NCBI GenBank assembly: GCA_025765595.1
Contig: JAIVFH010000035.1
Coordinates: forward strand, 186,001 to 250,000
Source of the DNA: Obelidium mucronatum
Lineage: Eukaryota > Chytridiomycota > Chytridiomycetes > Chytridiales > Chytriomycetaceae
Length of the DNA: 64,000 bases
Direction: 5' to 3'
A program made the translations under genes and the position numbers. The notes beneath the pieces were generated by a model. That model worked only from the letters and a program-made list of their open reading frames with translations, had not been told where the DNA came from and made no database searches. Shown piece after piece: positions 21,676-32,124 of the stretch (position 1 is its first letter; each line of letters begins with the position of its first letter).

Positions 21676-23949
21676 TTATTCAAACGAAACTGCTTTTTTG
21701 CTGTTCAAACAAAGATCCTCACCAGCATCACACTCTTTCCCGGAGCAGTTAGCATTGTGAGGAAATACAGTGGGAGCAGCTTCACCGAGCCAGTCTGCAT
21801 CGTCATCCCATTCTTCTTCTTCGTCACCATCACTGTCACCTTGTCCTTCCTCCACTTCAGTCCCTGATGGCGTGCTTTCAATGTCATCCTCCACAATTAA
21901 TTCATCAATATCTTTTTCTTCTGCACTCATGTCTCGAGCTTCCAACTCCCTCTTCAAAACAGTGATGCAGTCAACACACCGCCTCTGAATTTCCATCAAA
22001 ACGTTGACTTCTGTTTGAGACAAATGCAGTTCTTCACGCATTGCAATAGATTCTTCCAATTCACCGTACCAATCGACAACATCTTCGGCATCCACCAGCT
22101 GTTTACAGTAGAAATCATTCAGGATGGGGAAAAATAGCAGCGCTCGTGTGGATAACCCTCTCTCTAGAAGGTGGTTCTTCTTTGCTGCAGTAGAAGTAGA
22201 TGTCGAAAGTGAAGATTCGGTTGTGCAAACTCGCTCCAACGTTTCCAAAAGGAATGCAGGCGTATGCTGGTACTTTGAAATGAGATTCTCATATTCGAAT
22301 TTACTAAAGAACTGTAAAAACCAAGAGTCAATTGGGAAACCAATTGATAACAATGAGTGATAAAGTACCTTGGAACAGACACCTTGAATTCCACTGATAT
22401 TGCCCAATTTATCTACACGTCCTTCTAGGACTCTGACGAGACTTTCAATAATTACATATATACATTCGGAGTCTCCGATGATAGAGTTGGAAGTGCAACC
22501 ACTGTCAGTGGTTGCGATGGATTCCAAGGATCCCGCGCCAGAGGAATGCTGAAACTCAGCGACAATTTCGTCGAGATCGGATTGAACTGTTTCCCACCTC
22601 CGAACATTGTTATTCAGTTGTTGAACAAGTTGGCTTGACGCTTTGTCAAAGAATTGAACTGCCAGTGGAACTGGGGATGGTTCCAATTCTTCTTCGAATT
22701 CAATGTTATCAAAAGGTGAAGGAGATGTGTTGTTGAGCTGGTATTCATCTTGGTATACGTGAGAACCGTTTCGATGGGGAGAGGTGCAAGCCGGGTTGTT
22801 GAAAGAATTCTTGCGAGATATTATAGGCTTTACAGGTCCTTCTTTCCCAATCGATGATATCGTAGTGTTGGCCAGTTCTAAATCATCAAAGACATGGCCG
22901 TCGTCGTTTTCCCCGCTTCCATAACCTTCTTCTGCTTCTGTGTGAGATGAAATAGGTGAAATATTTCGATTTTGGCCGTTCTCAATGGGGGTATGCTTAA
23001 GTGTGAATGCTGTAGAAATATGAGGATTGGGGCAAGATGGCAAAGAGCCGCCAGCTTTATAATTATTAATTATGGGTGTCGTAGAGGTTTGTCCTCTTGG
23101 AGTGGACGTACTGGGAGTGGTTGCAGAGGGGGTTGGAGGTTTCTTCGACTTGTTGCACGAGCTTCCAGAAGATGAAAAACAGTTTCCCGAACATGATCGA
23201 AACTTTAAGTCGTCAACTTGGTCTTCCAAGCTTCGAATCCGATCTCTCAACTTGAGCAGTTCCGCTTCCGCTTCTTCCTGATCCAGCATATCTTCGTCTT
23301 CCTTCTTCTTTGCGTTTTCAAAGGCAATTTGGTCGCGAAGAAAGCGGGATTCCCGCTCGCTTGTAAGGGTTCGTTGCAGCGACGACAGACTGTTTCTGAT
23401 TGCGTCGTTGTGGCGCTGCAAGCTTCGGACCAGGGCATCGAGCTTGCGGTTTGCGGAGCGCGAGATCCTCAGCAGGTCCTTGAGCCGCAGCGGGTCGTCG
23501 GTGTCCTCGATCAGCGAGCTTGAGATGCTCGTGCGCGACGACGAGTTGTTTCCGTTCGAGTTGAGGCGCTGCTGCAGATGCAGGTGCAGCAGGTTCGACG
23601 AGTCCGTCTGCGTCGTCATGTCGGACACAGAGCGGCTCAGCGGCGGCAGGCGCGGCGCCGACCCGGCGGCCAGCCCGCGCGCAGCCAGGTAGCGCGGGAG
23701 CGCCGGCGGCGGTGGCGGCGGCGGCGGCGCGTCGGGCTTGGCGCCCGCGGGCTTGGCGTCCGCGGGCTTGGCGGGCTTTGCTGGCGGCCCAGTCGGGGCC
23801 GCAACGGGCGGCGGGCGGAGCGCCGTGCGCGGGTTTACGCGTTGCAGCTTGATTACAGTCAGTCCGAGAGAAAACAGTGGCGGAACGTGTGGGTGCTTCC
23901 GCTGGTGGTTGTGGCGTGCGAGAAACGGTGGCCATGGTGGCGCTTCCAT
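21676..23949 (-). CDS. Coiled-coil protein with possible C-terminal W2/HEAT-like region
   Basis: A frame open for ~755 residues, of which 57 nt (22312-22368) are best read as an in-phase intron (GTACTT...TTTTTACAG). Start: MEAPPWPPF at 23949; an alternative ATG in another frame lies at 23935. Residues ~25-110 are Pro/Ala-rich with a poly-Pro run and GC-rich codons. Residues ~150-260 form a long coiled coil (LKDLLRISRSANRKLDALVR onward). A serine/asparagine linker follows. The C-terminal ~250 residues are helical: FEYENLISKYQHTPAFLLET, then FPILNDFYCKQLVDAEDVVD, which is followed by WYGE and ends in an acidic tail. The last motif resembles the W2 domain of eIF5/eIF2B-epsilon, but this is weak. 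I cannot name the protein. Confidence 0.65.
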   Translation of the reverse strand: MEAPPWPPFLARHNHQRKHPHVPPLFSLGLTVIKLQRVNPRTALRPPPVAAPTGPPAKPAKPADAKPAGAKPDAPPPPPPPPALPRYLAARGLAAGSAPRLPPLSRSVSDMTTQTDSSNLLHLHLQQRLNSNGNNSSSRTSISSSLIEDTDDPLRLKDLLRISRSANRKLDALVRSLQRHNDAIRNSLSSLQRTLTSERESRFLRDQIAFENAKKKEDEDMLDQEEAEAELLKLRDRIRSLEDQVDDLKFRSCSGNCFSSSGSSCNKSKKPPTPSATTPSTSTPRGQTSTTPIINNYKAGGSLPSCPNPHISTAFTLKHTPIENGQNRNISPISSHTEAEEGYGSGENDDGHVFDDLELANTTISSIGKEGPVKPIISRKNSFNNPACTSPHRNGSHVYQDEYQLNNTSPSPFDNIEFEEELEPSPVPLAVQFFDKASSQLVQQLNNNVRRWETVQSDLDEIVAEFQHSSGAGSLESIATTDSGCTSNSIIGDSECIYVIIESLVRVLEGRVDKLGNISGIQGVCSKVLYHSLLSIGFPIDSWFLQFFSKFEYENLISKYQHTPAFLLETLERVCTTESSLSTSTSTAAKKNHLLERGLSTRALLFFPILNDFYCKQLVDAEDVVDWYGELEESIAMREELHLSQTEVNVLMEIQRRCVDCITVLKRELEARDMSAEEKDIDELIVEDDIESTPSGTEVEEGQGDSDGDEEEEWDDDADWLGEAAPTVFPHNANCSGKECDAGEDLCLNSKKAVSFE

Positions 23950-24053
23950 TGTTGGAATCTTGAATGAGTCAGTAATTTTAATAAAGAAAGAAACAAATAA
24001 AGAAACAAAGCAAAACAATTCAATTACGCTTTGTGGATATTGTACACAGTGCT

Positions 24054-24959
24054 TTATTGCCCACCCTCCACACTCTCATTATGTGCAGCAACAATTCTTC
24101 GTACAGCTTCCTTCAACTTGCGATTCTCCCTTTCCTTTTTTACCAATTCCTCCTTCAACTGCTCGATATAATCAAGGCCTGACTCCAAAAGCTTGGCTTG
24201 ACTCCAGATTTTATCAGTTCCAACGACCAAAGGGGGCAATAAGTCCTTCAGTCTCTCAAATCCAGTCCTCAATGATTCGCGTCGCTGTTTCTCAGCCTCC
24301 CGATGAACACGGCGACCACGATCCTCCTTTTCACCTTCATTGTCACTATTGTTGCTTGGGTTCTCATCCGGTATTGAAAATGTTGAGCTGCTTGAACTCG
24401 GTAATAACACTTTAGCGTTTGTTTCTTCAAGAAGGGATGCATTTGAAAGTGTATTGTTCGTGTCGATATTATCGCAAATTGGTTTCGTTTGCAGATGGAA
24501 TGCAGAAGAATCTGAAGCAGCATAAGTGGAACCGAAGTTGGACCCCATGAATGGGAATCCACCAGTGGATCCCCCCACAAATTCAGTTATTGGATTTGAA
24601 ATTGTGCGATGTTGGATGGGAATAGTATACGGTGAATGCCGTGCTTGGCTCCCTCTCCGACTTGTCGTTGTGGTAGTTTTTGACGTTTCAAGAAGACGAG
24701 TAGCAGTTTGATTTTGTGCTTGTTTTTGAAATTCTAGGTTGGCCACCGTGGGTTGTAGAGTAGCAATGCTACTTGGCATCAGTTGTTGGTACGGTTGAGA
24801 CGTGTATCGTCCTAGTGCTGCGGTTGAGAAGACAGCACTCCTTGCATTCTGTTGTTCGAAAAGATCAAACATGGCATTAACGTCGAACGCATCTTGTTGC
24901 CATTGACTTGAAAGACTGCTTTCGCTCTCGGCTGTAAACAAGTTGGTGTTGTCACCCAT
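24054..24959 (-). CDS. bHLH-zipper transcription factor, tandem copy 1
   Basis: Single exon from MGDNTNLF (24959) to the stop at 24054, about 301 residues. The N-terminus carries FDVNAMFDLFEQQNARSAVF, shared almost exactly with copy 3 and probably an activation or partner-binding motif. The middle is Thr/Ser/Asn-rich. The C-terminal ~85 residues hold the basic region RRVHREAEKQRRESLRTGFE, loop VVGTDKIWSQ, helix 2 AKLLESGLDYIEQLKEELVK, and a short leucine-zipper-like extension. The H-E-R triplet (HxxxExxxR) in the basic region defines class B bHLH proteins that bind CACGTG in the Myc/Max/USF group. Two paralogues lie directly upstream on the same strand. Confidence 0.9.
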   Translation of the reverse strand: MGDNTNLFTAESESSLSSQWQQDAFDVNAMFDLFEQQNARSAVFSTAALGRYTSQPYQQLMPSSIATLQPTVANLEFQKQAQNQTATRLLETSKTTTTTSRRGSQARHSPYTIPIQHRTISNPITEFVGGSTGGFPFMGSNFGSTYAASDSSAFHLQTKPICDNIDTNNTLSNASLLEETNAKVLLPSSSSSTFSIPDENPSNNSDNEGEKEDRGRRVHREAEKQRRESLRTGFERLKDLLPPLVVGTDKIWSQAKLLESGLDYIEQLKEELVKKERENRKLKEAVRRIVAAHNESVEGGQ

Positions 24960-25079
24960 AATGTTTTGAATGGAATATTCTCGAGCATGAACCCGTGCAG
25001 ATTGCGTGATGGTCCAAATTTTTTTTACCAAAGAAGCCCAAGAGAAATCTTACAGCAATATAAACCAGTATATTTCATA

Positions 25080-25703
25080 TTAACCTTCACTCTCAGTATG
25101 GGCAACAACAATTCTGCGTACAGCTTCTTTTAACTTCCGATTCTCCCTCTCTCTTTTTACAAGTTCTTCCTTCAATTGCTCAATGTATTCTAACCCAGCC
25201 TCAAGTAATTTCGCTTGACTCCATGTCTTGTCTGTTCCTACCACTGCGGGCGGCAAGAGCTCCTTCATGCGTTCAAAGCCAATTTTCAAGGATTCCCGAC
25301 GTTGCTTTTCCGCTTCGCGATGAACCCTCCGACCACGCGCTTCTCGGTCATCATCATCATTTACATATACATCACTATTTTGTTCATCGGTAAAACCGCC
25401 AAGCAATGGCAAGAAATAATCTCCGCCTCCAGAGACTATGTTTGGGCTTGTAGTGGTGCCAGTAGTATTCCTGCTATTCACGCCAAAAGGTGTGTTGGGA
25501 GGAGGTAGAACAAGAGGGTTTGAGATTCGTCGTTCATATGGTGTTGCTGATCTTGCTTTGGCACGACCACTATCGCGCTGTGTTCGGAATCCTGGAGCTG
25601 GAGCATTCCGGCTTGCTTGATGTTCAAAGTAATCAAAGATGGAATTGACATCAAACGCTTCTGACTGCTGCTGCTCATCATTTGGGAATATATGGTCGCC
25701 CAT
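25080..25703 (-). CDS. bHLH-zipper transcription factor, tandem copy 2 (short)
   Basis: Single exon of 207 residues starting MGDHIFPNDEQQQSEAFDVN. It keeps only a reduced N-terminal motif (FDVNSIFDYFEHQ) and has lost the GRYTSQPYQQ segment present in copies 1 and 3. The bHLH is intact: HREAEKQRRESLKIGFERMK, TDKTWSQAKLLEAGLEYIEQ, then the zipper extension LKEELVKRERENRKLKEAV. The H-E-R triplet predicts E-box binding. The gap to copy 1 is 120 bp, so each gene can have only a very short promoter. It could homodimerise or pair with its neighbours; sequence alone cannot decide. Confidence 0.9.
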   Translation of the reverse strand: MGDHIFPNDEQQQSEAFDVNSIFDYFEHQASRNAPAPGFRTQRDSGRAKARSATPYERRISNPLVLPPPNTPFGVNSRNTTGTTTSPNIVSGGGDYFLPLLGGFTDEQNSDVYVNDDDDREARGRRVHREAEKQRRESLKIGFERMKELLPPAVVGTDKTWSQAKLLEAGLEYIEQLKEELVKRERENRKLKEAVRRIVVAHTESEG

Positions 25704-25888
25704 AACGTTACTTTTCTAGACAGTTTTACTGTTACCATGCAATTATAAGTCTGATTTCAAATTGAATCACTCAATTGAATTTAGTATTTGAAAAAGGGGG
25801 AATTCTCTGGTTGCACCTGTGAATGACGTGATTTTGCACGGCAGGCCAATCTCCGGAGGGGCTAGAAAATTAAGCTTCTTGGCTGTTT

Positions 25889-26692
25889 TTATTCTGCTAA
25901 ACTCTCGTTATGTGCAGCAACAATTCTTCGCACAGCTTCTTTCAACTTGCGATTCTCCCGTTCCTTTTTCGCCAATTCCTCCTTCAACTGTTCAATATAA
26001 TCAAGACCGGACTCCAACAGCTTTGCTTGGCTCCAGACTTTATCAGTTCCAACTATCGTATGTGGCAATAACTCTTTTAATCGCTCGAATCCAACTTTCA
26101 AGGACTCTCGTCGTTGCTTTTCGGCTTCACGGTGCCCAACTCGACGGCCACGTACAGGAACACCCTCATTCAATTTCTGAATATCTTGGTTCGCGTTGTT
26201 GTCGCTGTGAGTATCTTCAAAAGCTGGATTATATTCATTGGTATTGTTGTCAGTGGCAGTAGTGGAACCCATGAATGGCGACTCTGTCAACGATCCACTT
26301 AATTCGCCAAATCCACTCAATTCATCCAGATGGTTTGAATCCAGTGAGTGTTTTATTGGAACGGTATATGGTGCCGGTCGGGCTTGACCGCCTCGTCGAT
26401 TGGGTTTGGATGTAGTTGTTGAAGAGTCTGATTGTTGATGATGGGTAGCAGCAATATACGGTGACGGCTGATTCAGCGGATTTTGAAATTCTAGATTGGT
26501 CATTCCAGGTTGCAGAATAGCAGACTGACTTGGCATAACTTGTTGATATGGCTGAGATGTGTATCGTCCGAGTGTTGCAGTCGAGAAAACAGCGCTCCTT
26601 GCGTTCTGTTGCTCGAAAAGGTCGAACATGGCATTAACGTCGAAAGATGTCATGTCGTTTGTGAGGTCGTTCGTAAAGTTGTATTCGTTCAT
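25889..26692 (-). CDS. bHLH-zipper transcription factor, tandem copy 3
   Basis: Single exon of about 267 residues. The true start is MNEYNFTNDL at 26692; the frame is open further upstream but has only a TTG. The N-terminus carries the same FDVNAMFDLFEQQNARSAVF motif and GRYTSQPYQQ as copy 1, so copies 1 and 3 are closest. In the basic region a glycine is inserted before the H-E-R triplet (RRVGHREAEKQRRESLKVGF). Helix 2 and the zipper (GLDYIEQLKEELAKKERENR) are conserved. The converging spacing is short: the CYP40 stop lies about 50 bp upstream of this start. Confidence 0.9.
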   Translation of the reverse strand: MNEYNFTNDLTNDMTSFDVNAMFDLFEQQNARSAVFSTATLGRYTSQPYQQVMPSQSAILQPGMTNLEFQNPLNQPSPYIAATHHQQSDSSTTTSKPNRRGGQARPAPYTVPIKHSLDSNHLDELSGFGELSGSLTESPFMGSTTATDNNTNEYNPAFEDTHSDNNANQDIQKLNEGVPVRGRRVGHREAEKQRRESLKVGFERLKELLPHTIVGTDKVWSQAKLLESGLDYIEQLKEELAKKERENRKLKEAVRRIVAAHNESLAE

Positions 26693-26742
26693 TCGAGAGT
26701 CAAGTTTATTGAGAGACAAAAAAAAAATGGTTCAAAAAACAC

Positions 26743-28203
26743 TCATTCAAACATCTTGGCGTACATCTTCTTTTCCTTTTCAGCTCTGTCCTTGATAGCC
26801 TTTTGGCCAAGAGCCAACTCTCTCGCAATCAGCTTGTCTTCAGGGGCAAGCGCAACGGCTTCCGCCAAATCCTTGACTGCATTCTCGTATTCCTTCAACG
26901 CATTCCTGGCCTGACCTCTTCTGAACAAGGCCTTGGTCTTGTCACTGGCACTAACGGAGGCCTCCAAGCCATCCTTGCGTCCCTTCAATCTTTCACCAAT
27001 CGACAAAACCTTGCTGGTCTCCTTGACAGCACCCGCCCACAACTTCAACTTCAAGTTACACATGGAGATGTTCAGCAAGGAGGAGACCTTCAAACTGAAG
27101 TAGAGCTTTCTTTGCTCCAAAGATAGTTCGGTAATGTCCTCTGGGTCTGGGTGTAACTCAATAAGGTAACGCACAGCCTTTTCGTATTTGGCAGCGGCAG
27201 TGACAAAGTCACCCTTCTTGAAATAATCTGTTCCAATTTGCTTGATGGCACCGGCAATGGAAAGAAGTTCATCGGGCTTCAGTCCATCAGAAGAGCCGTC
27301 GGCTGGCAATTGGTCTTCTGGGTATTCTTCGTAAACCTGGAAAGACAACAGAATAAGTAAATAAAGAAGTGAACACAAAAAAAAAAATGCAACAAAAAAA
27401 ACCAACATCGCCATCAGCAGCGGCAGCAGCAATGGTTTCAGCCTCCATTTTCGCGTCATATTCACCGCAATCAGCAATCAAGACATCGTGAACTGGCTTG
27501 TCGTTGTCTCCCTTCTCACAATTCTCGATACGACGAACTACACCCATTCCCTTGATCACACGACCAAATACGACGTGCTTGCCTGGTTGTTGAGTCCGTC
27601 AATTTTTCGGAATCCAAAAACAAAGTAATGAAACGCGCTCACCATCCAAGTGTGGAGTTGCAACCGTAGTGATAAAGAATTGGCTATACCCGTCAACGTT
27701 TGAGAATTTAAAAACTATGCCAAAGATCGAACAAGGACGCTTTACCTTCCATTGGTGTTGGGACCAGCATTGGCCATAGACAACAAGCCTGGCTTGTCAT
27801 GCTTTCCCTCAAATGTTTCATCTTCAAACTTTTCGCCATAGATGGATTCACCTCCCGTTCCGTTGTGGTTAGTGAAGTCTGAGAAGTGGGTGATCAGCCA
27901 AGCTTTGCTAAAAAGAAAACAGACTAACCTCCACCCTGAATCATAAAGTTCTTGATGACTCTGTGGAATGAGCAGCCTTTGAAAGACAGCTGAACACCAG
28001 AAACTTCTGAAACAGTGTTGCCCTGACACAAAACTTTGAAGTTCTGGCAAGTCTTTGGTGCAATGTCGCTGTACAGCTGGAGAACAACACGGTCAGCACT
28101 CGGTTAAACTAACATACATACTTACTTCCATCACAATCTTGCCAATGGCACTGCCACCATGGGTGATGGAGAAGAACACTTTCTCGCGAGCAGAAACGGT
28201 CAT
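26743..28203 (-). CDS. CPR6: Cyclophilin 40 (PPIase plus TPR Hsp90 co-chaperone)
   Basis: About six exons; start [17 protein letters not shown] at 28203. The cyclophilin domain covers residues ~1-175: [15 protein letters not shown] with the catalytic Arg, [20 protein letters not shown] restored across introns, and a His at the position of the cyclosporin-contacting Trp, as in Cyp40 proteins. After an acidic linker, the C-terminal ~190 residues are TPR repeats ([20 protein letters not shown] and [20 protein letters not shown]) that clamp the Hsp90 MEEVD tail in known relatives. The last helix ends KKMYAKMFE. The protein should act as a proline isomerase and Hsp90 co-chaperone in the cytosol. 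The CDC45 stop lies 88 bp upstream. Confidence 0.95.
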
Positions 28204-28290
28204 TTTTTTCGTCAAATTTCTTTGAAGTTCCACAGCAAAGCAAAAAACACAATAGCCAATAATATTATTTTTCAAGTGCTCTCGTTCACA

Positions 28291-31200
28291 TCAAACGAGA
28301 CTCTGCAACGCCTCTACGAAATCAAGAAGGTCATCACGCTGGATCTCCGCGACCGAGTTATCAAACGCGTCGCTCCGAAATGCTACGTTAGTTCGCTGCG
28401 CTGCCTTCAGAAACGCCATTCCAAATTTACTACAAAAAGGTTAAGTGATTTTGATTTCTAGAAGAATCATTCAACTTACTTTTTTTCTCCTCTTTTTAAC
28501 ACAGGCACACCAATCACCAAGTATGTTCCAGTGTCATCGTTATATGCGGCAACAACAAGTGGTAGTTGTTTTTTCTTGTGTTCCTTTTGACTAGTGTTAG
28601 AGCCAGCGCAAATTACTTCAAATAAGAGGTACCCGATGTGTCTCCATCAAAAAGACAGCTAAACGATTCAGCAAGGCGACCGAACGTCCGAATACTGACG
28701 AGTCGCTCTCTCCTGCCATACCACCAGGTGCACGCTGGCCCGCATGCGCATTTCCACCACCAGATCCATTTACAACAGTGAATCGAAACGTTTTCATGGT
28801 TTTAGTTATGTTCTTTTCGATAATGCTGATTCCCGTTTTGACCAAAATCCGCTGAAACTGCATGCTGAGCTGAATTCCATGAAAAATCAAGTCAATGCTA
28901 AAAAGACCAGATTCCATGATGAGAAAAATCTTTTTAGTTTATGGAGACGCGATCGCATGGAAAAACTCAACTTGTCCAGAGCATCATACGCCATGTAAAA
29001 GTTCTTGACCCACTCTCCTTCCCTTTCACGCCTTCTATTTCTTGACTCCCTCGCGGATTTTTCATTTTCATCTTCCCCAGGAACAGGCGCTTCATACCCT
29101 TCAATTGATACTCCGATCACGTCATCAAATTCGCTGATTTTTACAGAAACAGCCCCAGCACCCAGACGCGTACCCATGCCTGTACCGGTTAGCTTGGATG
29201 ATGCAGCAGCAGAAATTTTTGCCGCAATTGAAGATGAGCCCGCTTGAATTCCAGTTCCACTGTTATCACCGACTTTCACGTCACTGACAGCTTCATCGAC
29301 AATTCCACCGACGGCATGACGCCGCATCCAGCTTGCACCACAATCAAGGAGGGCAAGAAGTGCATGAACACTGTCTGATGCGGAGACTGTGATTTTATAA
29401 CCATTATGCCGAATAAATGAAGGAAATTGTAGCTGAGTCATGCTGTACGAAGGACCAATGGTAAGAAGCTTTGCACGAAGTTCTTTTTGGATAGATATCT
29501 TCATTTCATTGAACGGCTGGTGGGTTTGCGTTTGAGGCAGCCTTTCAAACTCATCGTAAATAAAAACACAGCCGAATAACAAAAGACGTCTTACCCCATT
29601 CTTGCCATTAAATTCGTGAGTTTTTGCCTGCCTTTCTCCTTCCAAGTTCCCAGTTGCGCTGCAACGTATTGACTGTAGAACATGCAATCATAGAAACTCC
29701 AGTGCCTCATCAACATCAGGCGGAATTCTTCAGCACATTTGATGGATCGATCATCCGCTCCTTTAGATCCAAATTGTCCCATTCCAGCAGCAGCGAATCG
29801 GGGTCGAGCAACACGATTTTGCCCCGGCATCATGTTCAATGCCGGTGGCAAGCGAATACGTTCGCCAAACTCATCTACATCGTCTTCGTCGTCCAAAGGA
29901 TTATCATTTTCTTCAGCACCACCTCCAGCTGCACCACCACTAAGGTCAAACTTTGTCGTGTCTTCTTTGAAAGAAAGAGCACTGGCTTTATAGGACCCGT
30001 GACCAATTCGTTCATGTAAGTATTGATCAGTCAAACCAATTATTGAAAACCTATCGTAAAAAGTCAAAAACGAATATGGCTTGCAGATGTTACCAACCAA
30101 AGTGAGTCCCCAGTCACCTTCCCTAATTGTGTCAGCATCATATACACAAGCTGACTTGCACTCATCCCATAGTACGAACCCTCCTCATAATATTGAGCTA
30201 ATGTGTCCAAGTATCTGTTCTTTTTCCTTCGCGTTTCCATAGATTTGCGGCGTTTGGCCGCATTCGGGTCCAATTGAGGTCTCCTTGCGTGTTGCTTGGA
30301 ATCATTGTCGTCGTCGTCATCGTTGTCGCTGCCGCTTGGTGACCCGGAGGGCTTTTTCCTCTTCCGTCCACCATTCTGGAAAACGCAAATAGAAGATAAA
30401 TGGGCATAGTTTCAACAGGGGAAGGTTTGACAAAAAAAGGTCACTCACAGCTTCCACTTCAATACCCAAATCATCACCATTTTCATCGAAGTTGTCAATT
30501 ATTCCAAGCTCTGCTTCGCCCTCCGAGTCTTCTGCCTGTCGTTCCTTTGACCGTCGTAGAAGGGGTTCTTCGTCGGATTCCTCGTCAGAGTCGTCATCGT
30601 CTTCACCATCAGACGAATCTGCCATCTGGGTAATGAAGTAAAGAAAACATCGTGAGAAACAATAAAGAAGATAGAAGAAAAAAAGATACCTCAATTGCAT
30701 TAAATGCTTCTTCTACATCTTTCATTTCTTCAATTTCACCATCGTCTAGAACCATGACCTGCAAATGACAGAAGAATGCGTTGGGTTTCGAACAAACAAT
30801 CGGACGAGGATTCTTCAAACCTGCTCGTATTTGTAGATACTGCCCAAATGAAGCGGTCGATGAGAATCGATGATATAGACAGTTGCTTCTGGTGGTATCG
30901 AGAGTGTTTCTGCAATGTCAATAACGCCACCGCAGTTGAGCATGATGATGGACCGTAACTATAAAAGAATTACGCTTATGAAATTCATTTCAAAAGCGCA
31001 GGAGAGCTCACGTTGTCGTTGTTGCGAATCTTCTGTGTGTTTGTCTTGTCCAGATGGTCGTATCCCGAGACAGGAATGATTTGGTGGATAATGCAATCGG
31101 ATTTAAACAAAGTCTAATTACAAAACGAGATAAGTCAGAGGATGATTAGACGAAGCAAATGCGACCGTGTTTAACGACACTTTTGTTTGAGTACTCACAG

Positions 31201-31339
31201 ATATCATCTTGCAAGCACATAAGGCATCCGGATCAGGACTTGCGATGACTAGGACAGTGTTTGCACTCGGCAGAGCCGCGGCTGCCGCCTTGATTCGTGA
31301 GTACGCGCTCGACAGGTTGGCTGCCTTCGCAAACACCAT
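28291..31339 (-). CDS. CDC45: CDC45 replication initiation/CMG helicase subunit
   Basis: About nine exons. It starts MVFAKAANLSSAYSRIKAAA, then VLVIASPDPDALCACKMI, matching the DHH-like N-terminus of Cdc45. Next come PVSGYDHLDKT, IIMLNCGGVID, and IDSHRPLHLGSIYKYEQV, an acidic linker with nuclear-type basic patches, SIIGLTDQYLHERIG, and RHWSFYDCMFYSQYVAA. A 49-nt intron (28584-28632) bridges LAVFLMETHR to EHKKKQLPLVVAAYND. The last exon gives KFGMAFLKAAQRTNVAFRSD to the stop at 28291. Cdc45 binds Mcm2-7 and GINS to form the replicative helicase. The introns explain two apparent frame breaks near the 3' end. The POP5 stop codon is 77 bp upstream. Confidence 0.95.
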
Positions 31340-31415
31340 TGAGCAGTTAAATTTTTATTGTTACTTCTTGTCCGAACGATTTCCCTCACATATACAACAA
31401 TTATAAAAGAAAGAA

Positions 31416-31996
31416 TCAAATACTCAGAGACATAATAGTCTTTTCAGATTGCGAAAGCAGCGATTTGGTCTTGACATCTGTATTCAATCGACATGATCAA
31501 CAACAGAAATATTCCTTTTTTCTTTTTTGTCACCTGAAAGCTGCAGTGTACTCTGCAATGCAGCAATTTCTCTGCGACTGTGTTCTGCGGTGTTGATCTG
31601 CGACTGTTTGATCGTCCCTGTTTCCTTATCCCATCAGCACAACGTCCACCGTCATAAACCCCATATATCATCATTCATACCCGATACATGAAATACGCTC
31701 AATATACAAGGTGTCTTGCCACCTTCCGATGATATGTATTGGACTAATGACATAGCTGCCCAGCACTCTTTGTAGATCTCCCGAGGCACCCGCAGAATTC
31801 CCACCCCCGTCATTGGAGAAAAGTATTTAAGCGTGAGATTGGCTCCAAGACCGGCGGTCATGTCTCCAAAGTTGGTTTGCAGCGACTTTTTGATGCTCCC
31901 AGTCACGGCAGCCATATTGAGCCCTTCATTCACACATCGAGGTTCGCATGGATCTGAAATCAGTTGAAATGCAATGTAACGGTTCTTGAATCTCAT
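31416..31996 (-). CDS. POP5: RNase P/MRP subunit Pop5
   Basis: Three exons (31681-31996, 31534-31617, and ~31487 down to 31416). The start MRFKNRYIAFQLISDP at 31996 is the usual Pop5 N-terminus; an upstream in-frame ATG would add four residues. The core reads LGANLTLKYFSPMTGVGILR, then YISSEGGKTPCILSVFHVSG, and the last residue pairs exactly across intron 1 with TIKQSQINTAEHSRREIAAL. Pop5 is a protein component shared by RNase P and RNase MRP, which process pre-tRNA and pre-rRNA. The length (~150 residues) is normal. It sits between CDC45 and CLA4 on the same strand with spacers near 80 and 130 bp. Confidence 0.9.
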
Positions 31997-32124
31997 TGCT
32001 CGCTTGTCCAAGAGAAAAGTAAGAAAAAAAATTAACTGTATATAAAACCAAGAACTTTATTCGAATGAGACTATTGCAAAAACAGCGCAGTAAAAAAAAA
32101 CACTAGATTCAAGGATTGACCCAA

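Noticed and set aside
28570..28640. Apparent frameshift near the CDC45 3' end (LAVFLMETHR followed by an out-of-frame continuation)
   Set aside because: A 49-nt intron (28584-28632) with a CTAAC branch site restores the frame exactly into EHKKKQLPLVV, so no lesion is needed.
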